Part shown: positions 25,588 to 34,423 of the stretch, in pieces | Position numbering within the stretch: position 1 is the stretch's first letter | How the letters are laid out: each line of letters opens with the position of its first letter | Origin: Streptomyces akebiae | GTDB lineage: Bacteria > Actinomycetota > Actinomycetes > Streptomycetales > Streptomycetaceae | DNA length: 64,000 bases | Assembly: GCF_019599145.1 (NCBI RefSeq) | Contig: NZ_CP080647.1 | Location: 6,076,001-6,140,000, forward strand | Reading direction: 5' to 3' | Made by a program: the position numbers and the translations under genes | The notes under the pieces: generated by a model | Databases searched by the model: none | What the model saw: the letters and a program-made list of their open reading frames with translations, nothing else | What the model was told of the DNA's origin: nothing

Positions 25588-26850
25588 TCAGACGGCTTCG
25601 GTACGGAGAGCGGGGTTCGGGGCCGGCGGGCCGGCCTCCGGCGCGTAGCGCGTCCGCGTCGACTCGGCCCAGCGCACGACCGCCGGAGCGGTGAGGCCCG
25701 CGGCGAGGAACAGCACGCCCATGACGTGCCAGCCGGGTTTCCCCCAGCCGACGCACAGCCAGGTCAGCAGGGCCGGACCGAACGACTCGGCCAGCCCCAT
25801 GCCGATGCCGAAGACGCCCAGGTACTGGCCGATGGCGTGTTGGGGGGCGAGGACGTTCGACACCTCGAAGCCCCCGGCGGCCTGCCACAGCTCGCCCAGG
25901 CCGTGGATGACGACCGCGGCTCCCAGCAGGGCCACGGCGGCCCAGGGCGGGGAACCCGCCGCCCATGCGATGGCCGCGCACGCCGCGCAGAAGGCCCACC
26001 CCGACCGGCGCAGAGCCAGAGCCGCACGCCGGGGCGTATCGACCCGTCGGCTGAAGGTGACCTGGAGGACGATGATCATCGCGGTGTTGAGCACGACAGC
26101 CGCGGAGATCACCCATCGCGGGGCCGTCGTGGCACCGACCACCCACAGCGGAAGGGCGACGGTGAGCACGCGGTACTGGATGGAGAGCACTCCGTCGATC
26201 AACGACACGGCCAGATACGGGCGGTCGCGCAACGCGATCCACCGGCCACCCCGCTCCGGCGCCACCACGGGCTTCGTCCGCGGAACCCGGAAGGCGAGCA
26301 GCATGGCCACCAGGAAGCAGCCGCAGTTGAGCAGCACCAGACGGTGATAGCTCTGCACGGTGTCCGCCTGGGCGGCCCAGCCGGCCGTCATCGCCCCGAC
26401 GGCGATGCCCACATTGGTGACGGATCTGATGTAGGCCCGCAGCTCCTGCGGTCGCCCGTCCGCGATGTCGTTGATGATGGGGCCGCGTGCCACCAGGAGC
26501 GTGGCCTGGGCCGTTGTCGCGAGGACGACGACGAGCAGGACGGACCAGTAGACATGGGCCAGGAGGAACGCGGCCGTGGCGACTGCGCTCACCAGGAGGC
26601 TGGCCACGAAGACCGCCCGGGGGCCGCGCCGGTCGGCGACATGGCCGAACGGAACCCCGAGGGCCAGGGACACGAACCCGGCGATGCTGAAGATGATTCC
26701 GATGTCGAGGGCCGGTAACTCGACCACTCGAATGAAATAGAGAACACCGGAGGTAAGGAATATCCCTTTCCCGGTGGAACTGGCCAGCGTAACCAGAGCC
26801 AGTGTGCGCTGCGCTCCCGATTCGGGCAGTATTGCGGAACTTATACGCAC
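25588..26850 (-). CDS. MFS transporter with TTA codon
   Basis: A 420-residue major facilitator. The first helix contains TLALVTLASSTGKG, the basic loop is FGHVADRRGPR, and about 12 hydrophobic segments are present. It is a probable exporter of the cluster product. It carries an in-frame TTA leucine codon at 26716-26718 (residue 45, in VVELPALD), making its translation dependent on bldA. The start is uncertain: GTG at 26850 has GGGGG about eight bases upstream, while GTG at 26925 would add 25 residues. A strong terminator separates it from the homocysteinase gene upstream. Confidence 0.85.
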   Translation of the reverse strand: MRISSAILPESGAQRTLALVTLASSTGKGIFLTSGVLYFIRVVELPALDIGIIFSIAGFVSLALGVPFGHVADRRGPRAVFVASLLVSAVATAAFLLAHVYWSVLLVVVLATTAQATLLVARGPIINDIADGRPQELRAYIRSVTNVGIAVGAMTAGWAAQADTVQSYHRLVLLNCGCFLVAMLLAFRVPRTKPVVAPERGGRWIALRDRPYLAVSLIDGVLSIQYRVLTVALPLWVVGATTAPRWVISAAVVLNTAMIIVLQVTFSRRVDTPRRAALALRRSGWAFCAACAAIAWAAGSPPWAAVALLGAAVVIHGLGELWQAAGGFEVSNVLAPQHAIGQYLGVFGIGMGLAESFGPALLTWLCVGWGKPGWHVMGVLFLAAGLTAPAVVRWAESTRTRYAPEAGPPAPNPALRTEAV

Positions 26851-26967
26851 CCAGAAACCCCCGTCTGAACTCGTAACCAAGAGATTAGTGACGGGGTATT
26901 CGCTCCGCAATAGGGATCTCGTCACCTGAGACGGGGCACGCTGTGGGCCTTTTTGGGTGCGACGGAC

Positions 26968-26998
26968 GGGCCGGCAGGCGGATTTCGCCTGCCGGCCC
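26968..26998 (-). terminator. terminator after S-adenosylhomocysteinase gene
   Basis: A perfect 13-bp stem GGGCCGGCAGGCG / CGCCTGCCGGCCC with a 5-base loop, about 30 bases past the stop of the minus-strand gene. A short run of A residues follows on the minus strand. Confidence 0.8.
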
Positions 26999-27027
26999 GC
27001 GGTCGGCTCTACGGGCCCGGAGTGGGG

Positions 27028-28299
27028 TCAGGAGCCGTATTCCCAGGAATTCATGTACTCGTTCTGGTCGGCGGTGAACGAGTCGATCGACACGCCCATG
27101 CTCTCCAGCTTCAGTCGGGCCACGGACTTGTCGATCTCGGTCGGCACTTCGTGGACCCGGGGCTCCAGGGAGGCGTGGTGGGCCGTCAGCCACTCGGCGG
27201 TCAGAGCCTGGTCCGCGAAGGACATGTCCATCACGGAGGCGGGGTGCCCCTCCGCCGCGCCGAGGTTGACGAGCCTTCCCTCGGCGACGAGCAGCAGCCT
27301 GCGGCCGTCGGCGAGCCGGTACTCGTCCGTCTGGTGACGGATGCGCGAGCGCTTCTCCACCGCCAGGTCCTCCAGGGCCGCGACATCCACCTCGATGTCG
27401 AAGTGACCCGCGTTGGAGAGGATGGCGCCGTCCTTCATCACCTCGAAGTGCTCCCTGCGCAGCACTCCCCGGTTGCTGGTGACCGTGACGAAGACGTCGC
27501 CGATCCGGGCCGCCTCGCCCATCGGCATCACCCGGTAGCCCTGCATCAGCGCGTCGAGCGCCTTGGTCGGGTCGACCTCGGTCACGACGACCTGCGCACC
27601 CAGGCCCGCGGCACGCTGGGCGACTCCCTGACCGCAGTAGCCGAACCCGGCGACGACGACCGTCTGTCCCGCGAAGAGCAGATTCGTCGCGCGCATGATC
27701 GCGTCGAGCGACGACTGGCCTGTGCCGTACCGGTTGTCGAACATGTGCTTGGTGTCCGTGTCGTTCACCGCGACCATCGGGAACCGGAGCGCGTCGGACT
27801 CGGCCATCTGCCGCAGTCGTACGACACCGGTCGTCGTTTCCTCGCAGCCGCCCTTGATGGTCTCCAGGAGTTCGGTGCGGGCGGTGTGAACGGTGTTCAC
27901 GAGGTCGCAGCCGTCGTCGAAGACGAAGTCGGGACGGATGTCCAGGGCGGAGTTGATGTGCCGGTAGTACCCGTCGCGGTCGATGCCGTTGACCGCGAAG
28001 ACGGAGATGCCGTACTCGGCCACCAGCGCCGCGACCGTGTCGTCCTGGGTGGAGAGGGGGTTGCTGGCGCACGCCGCGACCTCGGCACCACCGGCCTGCA
28101 GCGTGCGCAGCAGGACGGCCGTCTCCGTGGTCATGTGCATACACGCCGCGAACCGGACCCCCTGGAAGGGCTTCTCCTTGGCGAACCGCTCCCGTACCTG
28201 GCGTAACACGGGCATGTTGCGCTCGGCCCACTCGATCCGACGCACGCCCTGTGCGCTGAGATCCTTGTCCTTGACATCGTGCTTCGGCAGTTCAGACAT
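27028..28299 (-). CDS. S-adenosylhomocysteinase, short (Thermotoga/archaeal) type
   Basis: A 423-residue NAD-dependent enzyme that splits S-adenosylhomocysteine to adenosine and homocysteine. Substrate-site motifs are HMTTETAVLL, NDTDTKHMFDN and YGTGQSSLDAI; the NAD loop is VAGFGYCGQGVAQ; SNAGHFDIEVD follows. It ends NSWEYGS and lacks the long insertion and the K-x-x-x-Y tail of the usual Streptomyces and eukaryotic enzyme. It may therefore be a second, cluster-specific copy for SAH removal, for an altered substrate, or for self-resistance. TTA codon at 28204-28206 (residue 32). The start is uncertain: an ATG at 28347 has a good GAGGTG site, but the 16 extra codons are unlike coding DNA here. 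Confidence 0.88.
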   Translation of the reverse strand: MSELPKHDVKDKDLSAQGVRRIEWAERNMPVLRQVRERFAKEKPFQGVRFAACMHMTTETAVLLRTLQAGGAEVAACASNPLSTQDDTVAALVAEYGISVFAVNGIDRDGYYRHINSALDIRPDFVFDDGCDLVNTVHTARTELLETIKGGCEETTTGVVRLRQMAESDALRFPMVAVNDTDTKHMFDNRYGTGQSSLDAIMRATNLLFAGQTVVVAGFGYCGQGVAQRAAGLGAQVVVTEVDPTKALDALMQGYRVMPMGEAARIGDVFVTVTSNRGVLRREHFEVMKDGAILSNAGHFDIEVDVAALEDLAVEKRSRIRHQTDEYRLADGRRLLLVAEGRLVNLGAAEGHPASVMDMSFADQALTAEWLTAHHASLEPRVHEVPTEIDKSVARLKLESMGVSIDSFTADQNEYMNSWEYGS

Positions 28300-28392
28300 G
28301 CGGAAGGCTAGCCTCGCTCTCACATTGGCTTGGTGGATATCGGCCATGGCCGGCGCACCTCGGGTGCGGACGGTCACGGGCCGAGGTCGGTG

Positions 28393-29841
28393 TCAGGCGG
28401 TGGCTTCCGTGCGTGCCACAGCCTTGTTCCCGGGCAGGCCGACGGCGACCAGCAGCGTGGTCGCCAGGACGACGACGGCGCCGACGGTGAACGCCGTCTG
28501 GAATCCGGCGGCCTGGTGGTCGGCGGTGGGGGCTCCGAGCGACTCGGTGCGGGCGGTCGCCAGGCTCACCATGATGGCGACGAAGGCCGCCGTACCCACC
28601 TGCTGGAAGGTGTTGAGCACTCCGCCGGCCAGACCCTGCAGCTGCTCCGGCACCCCGGCGGTCGCCGCCATCATGGCGGTGGAGAAGAACGCGGCGAATC
28701 CCAGCCCCATGAGGAGCGTGCCCGGCAGCACGTCGCGGGCGTACCCGCTGTCCGCCTCGATCCGGGAGAGCAGGAGCACTCCGGCGGCCACCAGGGCGCC
28801 GCCGGTGACACAGACGCCCTTCGGCCCGAACCGCGCGGCCGCCACGGCCGACAGGGGCCCCGCCACGAGGACGGACAGGCCGAGCGGCAGAAAGGCGAAT
28901 CCGGTGTTGAGGGCCGAGCGGCCCTGGACCTGCTGGAGGAAGAGCGACAGTTGCAGGGCCGTGGTGCCCATGACGCCCGGGATCAGGAAGCTGGCGACGT
29001 TGGCGACGCTCAGGGCGCGGCTGCGGAAGATGCCGAGCGGCATCAGCGGGGAGGCCGACCGGGCCTCCACCACCACGAAGACGACGAGCAGGACGATGCC
29101 GGCGGTGATGCTGATCGCCGCGTGCGTACCGTCGTCGGGCACCTGGCTCAGCCCGTTGATCAGGGCCACGAATCCCGCGGCGGACAGCATGACGCCGGGC
29201 AGGTCGTAGGTGCGCTTCCCCTGCGCACCGGGTGTCCCGGGCAGCACCCGGAGCGCCGCGAGCACGGCGATGCCCGTCAGCGGCACATTGACGAAGAACA
29301 CGGCACGCCAGCCCGCGAGTTCGGTGAGTACGCCGCCGAGCAGCACCCCGATGGCGAAGCCACTGGCGGTCGCGGCGCTGAACCAGCCGAGGGCCCGGTT
29401 GCGTTCGGCCTCGTCGGGAAAGCCCGTGGTGATCAGGGAGAGCGCGGCCGGCGCGATCAGCGCGGCGCCGACGCCTTGCGCGGCACGCATGGCGATGAGG
29501 GGTTCCGGAGCCGTGGCCAAGCCTCCGGCCAGGGAGGCCACGCCGAACACCGCGATGCCCACGACCAGCGTCAGCCGCCTGCCGAGCAGGTCCGCCAGCC
29601 GGCCGCCGAGCAGCAGCAGACTGCCGAAGCCGAGCGCGTAGGCGCCGACCACCCATTGCGTGCCGAGGGCGCCCAGCCCCACGGAGGACTCCATGCTGGG
29701 CAGCGCGACATTCACGATCGAGAAGTCCAGGAGCAGCATCAGCTGCACGCCGCAGAGCAGCACCAGCGCACCGGGCCGATTTCTGTTCGCCACCACCTGG
29801 CTTCCTGTGCTCTCCCGATCGAGTGCTCCGGCTTCGGACAT
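28393..29841 (-). CDS. MFS transporter, DHA2 (14-helix) type
   Basis: A 482-residue drug:H+ antiporter-type exporter with about 14 hydrophobic segments. Helix 1 contains LLCGVQLMLLLDFSIVNVAL, with the acidic residue in the first helix that is typical of the EmrB/QacA group. The motif A loop is GGRLADLLGRRLTL. Probably self-resistance or export of the cluster product. The ATG at 29841 (MSEAGALDRES) has AAAGG upstream at long spacing. It is the first gene of the minus-strand run and diverges from the sulfur operon. Confidence 0.88.
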   Translation of the reverse strand: MSEAGALDRESTGSQVVANRNRPGALVLLCGVQLMLLLDFSIVNVALPSMESSVGLGALGTQWVVGAYALGFGSLLLLGGRLADLLGRRLTLVVGIAVFGVASLAGGLATAPEPLIAMRAAQGVGAALIAPAALSLITTGFPDEAERNRALGWFSAATASGFAIGVLLGGVLTELAGWRAVFFVNVPLTGIAVLAALRVLPGTPGAQGKRTYDLPGVMLSAAGFVALINGLSQVPDDGTHAAISITAGIVLLVVFVVVEARSASPLMPLGIFRSRALSVANVASFLIPGVMGTTALQLSLFLQQVQGRSALNTGFAFLPLGLSVLVAGPLSAVAAARFGPKGVCVTGGALVAAGVLLLSRIEADSGYARDVLPGTLLMGLGFAAFFSTAMMAATAGVPEQLQGLAGGVLNTFQQVGTAAFVAIMVSLATARTESLGAPTADHQAAGFQTAFTVGAVVVLATTLLVAVGLPGNKAVARTEATA

Positions 29842-30332
29842 GAGGGGGCACAGCCTTTCAGGCGATGGGATCGGTCCGGTCTCGGCGAGCCTAGCGGAAC
29901 GGCCCGCAATGGCAGTGCGAATACCGTGTATGAGGCATCTACTTTCGGACAATCATTGAACGGTGTTCGGTTGCGACGCGCCCCATGGTGAGGATCGCGG
30001 CGCGGGTGTTTCAGCCACATTCCATGGAATATCTCAAGCAGTGGACATGGTCACGCCTTGTCGGGAGGGCTTTTCGGAGATACGTTCAGGCCGCTGAAAG
30101 GGGGAACCACTGTGTCTCCGATAGAAACGACTCGATGTCGTAGGGACTCGCGCACAGCGCCCATCGCTCCGTTAGGCACACCGTTATCGAGAACCCTCCC
30201 GTCGACCTGCGCGACGTCTGATTCCCTCCCGTGTCCTCCCGTTCACCTCGCAGCCGGCCGGCCGCCAACTTCTCGGAAGTGGCGGGTTTCAGGGTCCGGC
30301 AGACGTGGACAGGGATGCACGGGAGGTCCTGC
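29842..30332. other. 491-bp divergent control region
   Basis: It separates the minus-strand exporter run from the plus-strand sulfur operon and is AT-richer than its surroundings. It contains a perfect 12-bp palindrome (30019-30030) and GAAC-N3-GTTC at 29958-29968. No gene is supported; the open frame at 30058 has atypical codons and would only read into the next gene's leader. Confidence 0.5.
30019..30030. promoter_or_regulatory. palindrome ATTCCATGGAAT, possible operator
   Basis: A perfect 12-bp palindrome in the divergent promoter region between an exporter gene and the sulfur operon. Such symmetric sites are typical of dimeric repressors, but no regulator gene lies next to it, so the role is conjecture. 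Confidence 0.3.
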
Positions 30333-31097
30333 GTGAAGCTCGATCTTCAGCGGCTCTCCCGCCACTACATCGTGTCCCGGTCTCTTGACAAGAACCCGTC
30401 CTGGAATGCCTCACTCCATCTCGACGGAGTGGTGTGCCGGTCGATAGCCAATTGGTACGACCAGGCCCCGCTCACTTCCGGGACGAAGGAGGAGGCCCTT
30501 CAGTATCAAATACTGAAGGAAGACACCCTCGATCAGTTCGAGGTGTTGCGGGATGAAGGAGTCAGTATCGAACCGTGGCTCTCCGAGGGGCAGCCGTACA
30601 CTTCTTCCACCGCCCTGTCCGACCGTTTGTACGCCACCAAGAAACTCTATGTGTTTCTGACGGCGAACGGGCACGGTCAGATAAAGGGGAAACAGGGCGA
30701 TCGGCGTCCGGGCGATCACCCCATGCTGGAACCCTCGCCGGTATTTTCCTGCGGGACCAGACTTCTCTTCAACGACCTCTTCCGTGCTGTGCACGACGCG
30801 TTCGGTCACGCGGCGCGCGGAAATCGTTTCACCGCGCGCGGTGAGTTCATGGCCGCCTGGGACCACATGAAGATGTACCGCCCGGCCTGCCACTCCGTGC
30901 TGCTGTCGGAGACCGTCGGGCAGATCTGCTGGTTCTACTTCGGCCCGCACGTGCGCCGGCCCAATGGAGTCGTGCCCGGTCCCTCCGACCCCGACTACGT
31001 ACCGCCGTCCGAGCGGCCGTACTCCCCGCAGAAGACCGTCCCGATGCCGGACGAGTTGATGTCCGCCTTCCGCTCTCTCTTCAAGCAGGTGAACTGA
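30333..31097 (+). CDS. HDxxGH-motif protein, possible mononuclear iron enzyme
   Basis: A 254-residue soluble protein. The most striking part is near residues 150-200: FRAVHDAFGHAARGN, then GEFMAAWDHMKMY, then LLSETVGQICWFYFG. H-x4-H followed about 34 residues later by Glu resembles the Fe(II) facial triad of pterin-dependent aromatic amino acid hydroxylases (HDxxGH ... E), but the overall sequence is not recognisably that family. The GTG start at 30333 has GGGAGG six bases upstream. It is the first gene of the operon and its stop overlaps the next ATG (TGATG). The reaction is unknown; oxidation of a sulfur amino acid is only a guess. Confidence 0.7.
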   Translation: MKLDLQRLSRHYIVSRSLDKNPSWNASLHLDGVVCRSIANWYDQAPLTSGTKEEALQYQILKEDTLDQFEVLRDEGVSIEPWLSEGQPYTSSTALSDRLYATKKLYVFLTANGHGQIKGKQGDRRPGDHPMLEPSPVFSCGTRLLFNDLFRAVHDAFGHAARGNRFTARGEFMAAWDHMKMYRPACHSVLLSETVGQICWFYFGPHVRRPNGVVPGPSDPDYVPPSERPYSPQKTVPMPDELMSAFRSLFKQVN

Positions 31098-32347
31098 TGA
31101 CCTCCGACGTCCGGGATCACTTCCCCGTCCTGGCCCAGCAGGTGGAGGGCCACGCGCTGGCCTACCTCGACAACGCCGCCACCACCCAGAAACCCCGTCA
31201 GGTCCTCGACGCCGTCGTCCGCTACTACTCCGAGTCGAACGCCAACGTCGGGCGCAGCGTGCACGCGATGAGCATGCGGGCGACGGACGCGTACGAGGCC
31301 GCGCGCGAGACGGTACGCGCCTTCGTCAACGCCGCCGACGCGGCGGAGATCGTGTTCACCAAGGGCACCACGGAGTCGGTGAACCTGGTGGCCGAGGGCT
31401 TCGCCGCCCAGATGGTGTCGGCCGGCGACGAGATCGTGGTCAGCGGTATGGAGCACCACTCCAACCTGCTGCCCTGGCGCCGCCTGTGCGAGCGCAAGGG
31501 CGCCGTGCTGCGCGTGGTGCCCACCGACGCCGACGGCGAACTCTCCGCGGAGGCGTTCGCCGGGCACCTCACCCCCCGCACCCGGTTCGCCGCGGTGGCG
31601 CACGTGTCCAACGTGCAGGGAACGGTCAACCCGGTGCGGGAGATCGCGGCGGCGACCCGGGCCCGCGGTGTGCCGCTGCTGGTCGACGGGGCCCAGGCGG
31701 TCGCGCATCGACCGGTCGACGTCCAGGCCCTCGGCGCGGACTTCTACTGCTTCTCCGGGCACAAGATGTACGGGCCCATGGGCATCGGCGTGCTCTACGG
31801 ACGGGCGGAACTGCTGGAGCGTATGGATCCGCTGCTGGTCGGCGGCGGAATGGTCAAGGAGGTCACCGTCGAGGGGCCGCTGGCCGTCGCGAAGGCGCCC
31901 ACCCTGTTCGAGGGGGGCACCCCGAACATCGCCGGAGCGGTCGGGCTCGCCGCGGCGGTCGAGTACCTCTCCGCCCTCGGCATGGACCGGGTCCGCGATC
32001 ACGACGCGGAGCTGACCGCGCGCGCCGCCGCCGGACTGCGCGCCCTGGACGGCGTCCGGGTGTTCGGCGCCCAGCAGCCCTCCGGCGGTCTGATCTCGTT
32101 CGGCGTCGACGGCCTGCACCCCTATGACGTGGGCAATCATCTCAGCGCCCACGGCGTCATGGTGCGCACAGGAGTTCACTGCGCCATGCCGTTCGTCGAC
32201 AGCCTCGGAGTGGTCGGCACCGTGAGGGCCTCGTTCGGGGTCTACAACACCCCCGAGGAGGTGGACCGGCTCGTCGAGCGGGTCGCCACCGCCGAGAAGG
32301 GCTTCTGGTCGAACGAACACCCCACCCAGCGATTCCTCAGCCTCTGA
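31097..32347 (+). CDS. SufS-type cysteine desulfurase
   Basis: A 416-residue class V PLP enzyme. The N-terminal pattern LAYLDNAATTQKP and NVGRSVHAMSMRA are SufS hallmarks. The PLP lysine lies in CFSGHKMYGPMGIGVLYG near residue 225, and the persulfide cysteine in RTGVHCAMPF near residue 360; both catalytic residues are intact. It should therefore mobilise sulfur from cysteine as persulfide, or act on a cysteine analogue such as selenocysteine or cysteine sulfinate. No SufBCD or SufU partner is nearby, so a biosynthetic rather than Fe-S role is likely. The start overlaps the preceding stop. Confidence 0.9.
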   Translation: MTSDVRDHFPVLAQQVEGHALAYLDNAATTQKPRQVLDAVVRYYSESNANVGRSVHAMSMRATDAYEAARETVRAFVNAADAAEIVFTKGTTESVNLVAEGFAAQMVSAGDEIVVSGMEHHSNLLPWRRLCERKGAVLRVVPTDADGELSAEAFAGHLTPRTRFAAVAHVSNVQGTVNPVREIAAATRARGVPLLVDGAQAVAHRPVDVQALGADFYCFSGHKMYGPMGIGVLYGRAELLERMDPLLVGGGMVKEVTVEGPLAVAKAPTLFEGGTPNIAGAVGLAAAVEYLSALGMDRVRDHDAELTARAAAGLRALDGVRVFGAQQPSGGLISFGVDGLHPYDVGNHLSAHGVMVRTGVHCAMPFVDSLGVVGTVRASFGVYNTPEEVDRLVERVATAEKGFWSNEHPTQRFLSL

Positions 32348-32382
32348 ACAGCGCGGTGCCACGGGAAAGGACGGTCCGACCG

Positions 32383-33252
32383 ATGACGGACAACGAGAAC
32401 GCGGCGTCTGCCTTCAAGGCGCAGCAGGAACGCAACTGGCACGAACTGAGCGCCGGCTGGGACAAGTGGTACGAGCTCTTCGAGCGGGGTGCCGAGCCGG
32501 TCACACGCCTCCTCCTCGACGGGGCCGGACTCGGCCCCAAAAGCTCGGTCCTGGACATCGGCAGCGGCACCGGCCAGCCGGCCCTCGCCGCCGCCGCGCG
32601 GGTGCCCGGGGGCCGGGTGGTCGGTGTGGACCAGGCCGAGGGCATGCTGGCGGTGGCCCGGCGCCGGGCCGTCGAACAGGAACTCACCCACATCGATTTC
32701 CGCCGCCAGGACGCCGAGGAACTGGACGTCGGGGAAGGCGACTTCGACGCGGTGCTCAGCCGCTGGAGCCTGATGTTCCTGCCGGACGCCGATCGCGTGC
32801 TGCACACGGCCTTCCGCGCGCTGAGCCCCGGCGGCACGTTCACGGCCGCGGTGTGGGGCACCCCGCCCCAGGTCCCCATGCTCAGTCTGGCCTTCGGGGT
32901 CGCCGCGGCCCGGCTCGGGCTGCCGGCCCCGCCGCCGGGCGCCCCGGGGCCGTTCAGCATGGCCGACGCCGAGGCGCTGGCCGCACGGTTCACCAAGGCC
33001 GGTTTCCAGGACGTGAGCCATCAGGAGTGCCGGATCGTCTTCACCCCGCGCGACGTCGAGGAGTTCGTGGAGTTCTCCTGGGACCTGCTGCCCGGCTGGC
33101 TCAGGGCCAGACTGGCGGAGACCTTCGGTGACGAGCGCGACCAGCGGACCGTCCAGGCCGTCGCCACGGCGGCCAAGGACTTCGAAACGGACGGCGGGGG
33201 CCTCGCGGTTCCCTGCGTCGCGCACTGCGTACGGGCCGTCAAGCCCCGTTGA
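32383..33252 (+). CDS. class I SAM-dependent methyltransferase
   Basis: A 289-residue methyltransferase of the UbiE/COQ5-like group. Motif I is VLDIGSGTGQPALA near residue 52, the acidic end of strand 2 is GVDQAEGML, and motif post I/II includes FDAVLSRWSLMFL. No membrane segment is present. It is the only obvious SAM methyltransferase of the cluster, so the neighbouring S-adenosylhomocysteinase may serve it. The ATG at 32383 has AAAGGA upstream at about 11 bases; GTG at 32356 is possible. Its acceptor (O, N, S or C) is unknown. Confidence 0.87.
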   Translation: MTDNENAASAFKAQQERNWHELSAGWDKWYELFERGAEPVTRLLLDGAGLGPKSSVLDIGSGTGQPALAAAARVPGGRVVGVDQAEGMLAVARRRAVEQELTHIDFRRQDAEELDVGEGDFDAVLSRWSLMFLPDADRVLHTAFRALSPGGTFTAAVWGTPPQVPMLSLAFGVAAARLGLPAPPPGAPGPFSMADAEALAARFTKAGFQDVSHQECRIVFTPRDVEEFVEFSWDLLPGWLRARLAETFGDERDQRTVQAVATAAKDFETDGGGLAVPCVAHCVRAVKPR

Positions 33253-33285
33253 GGCGAACCGCCAGACTCCGAAGGAGACCTCCTC

Positions 33286-34404
33286 ATGGAATTCGACACC
33301 AAGCTGGTCCAGATCGGCCAGGAACCCCATCCCGGCACCGGCGACATCGTGCCGCCCATCCATCTGGCCTCCACCTTCGAACAACGGGCCCAGCAGGACC
33401 TGCGCTACTTCTACGGCCGCGGCGAGAACCCGACCCGCGAGGGCCTGGAACGCTGCCTCGCCTCGCTGGAGGACGCCTCGTACGCCCTGGCGTTCTCCTC
33501 GGGCCAGGCCGCCGGCACGACCGCCCTCAGCCTGCTCTCGCCCGGCCAGAAACTGATCTCCTCCGACGACGTGTACGGGGGCACGTTCTTACTGTTCGAC
33601 CTGCTGGGCCGGTACGGCATCACCGTGGAGTACGTCGATCTGACCGACCTCGACGCCCTCGACGCGGCCCTGACCGACGACACCGGGCTGGTCTGGATCG
33701 AGACCCCGACCAACCCGCTGCTGAAGGTCGCCGATGTGACGGCCATCAGCGAACGGGCCCACGCCCTCGGCGTGCCCGTGCTGGTCGACAACACCTTCGC
33801 CAGCCCGGTCGTCCAACGCCCCCTGGCGTTGGGGGCCGACATCTCGCTGTACAGCACCACCAAGTTCATCTCCGGCCACTCGGACGTCATCGGCGGTGCT
33901 CTGGTCCACAACAGTGAGGACTTCCACACGCGGTTCTTCCGGTACCGGACCGCGGCCGGCAACGTGCCCGGCGCCCTGGACTGCTACCTGCTGCACCGCG
34001 GGCTGAAGACGATGTCGCTCCGTGTCCGCCGGCAGAACGAGTCGGCCGAGCACCTGGTGCGGCTGCTGCGCGAGTCCCCGAAGATCGGCGCCCTGCACTA
34101 CCCGGGACTGGCCGCACACCCGCAGCACGAGATCGCCGCGCGGCAGATGGACGGCTTCGGGTCGATCATCACCTTCGAGTACCTGGGCGACGTGGCGGAA
34201 CTCCTGGAGAAGGTCGAGCGGTTCGCCGTGGCCGTCAGCCTCGGCGGTGTGCGGTCCCTGATCGAGTGCCCGGCGCTGATGACCCACCGGCCCATCCCGG
34301 CGGAGACCCGCCGCCGGCTGGGCATCGGCGACAACCTGATCAGGCTGGCGGTCGGCATCGAGGACGTACGGGACCTCGCCGCGGACCTGGAACGGGCGCT
34401 GTGA
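33286..34404 (+). CDS. Cys/Met-metabolism PLP enzyme (cystathionine gamma-lyase/synthase-like)
   Basis: A 372-residue fold-type I PLP enzyme acting at the gamma-carbon of amino acids. Motifs include YFYGRGENPTREGLE, the phosphate-binding FSSGQAAGT and the Schiff-base lysine in LYSTTKFISGHSDVIGG near residue 198. It could be a cystathionine gamma-lyase, a gamma-synthase, or a specialised gamma-replacement/elimination enzyme making a non-protein amino acid. A TTA leucine codon lies at 33589-33591 (residue 102). The ATG has GGAGA about eight bases upstream. It sits between the methyltransferase and homocysteine methyltransferase genes with 19-33 bp gaps. Confidence 0.9.
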   Translation: MEFDTKLVQIGQEPHPGTGDIVPPIHLASTFEQRAQQDLRYFYGRGENPTREGLERCLASLEDASYALAFSSGQAAGTTALSLLSPGQKLISSDDVYGGTFLLFDLLGRYGITVEYVDLTDLDALDAALTDDTGLVWIETPTNPLLKVADVTAISERAHALGVPVLVDNTFASPVVQRPLALGADISLYSTTKFISGHSDVIGGALVHNSEDFHTRFFRYRTAAGNVPGALDCYLLHRGLKTMSLRVRRQNESAEHLVRLLRESPKIGALHYPGLAAHPQHEIAARQMDGFGSIITFEYLGDVAELLEKVERFAVAVSLGGVRSLIECPALMTHRPIPAETRRRLGIGDNLIRLAVGIEDVRDLAADLERAL

Positions 34405-34423
34405 GCGGGGGAGCGCGAGAGGC

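Noticed and set aside
30058..30336. 92-codon open frame upstream of the HDxxGH gene
   Set aside because: No ribosome site, atypical codons including TTA and several Arg/Ser/Pro runs; it only reads through the promoter region.
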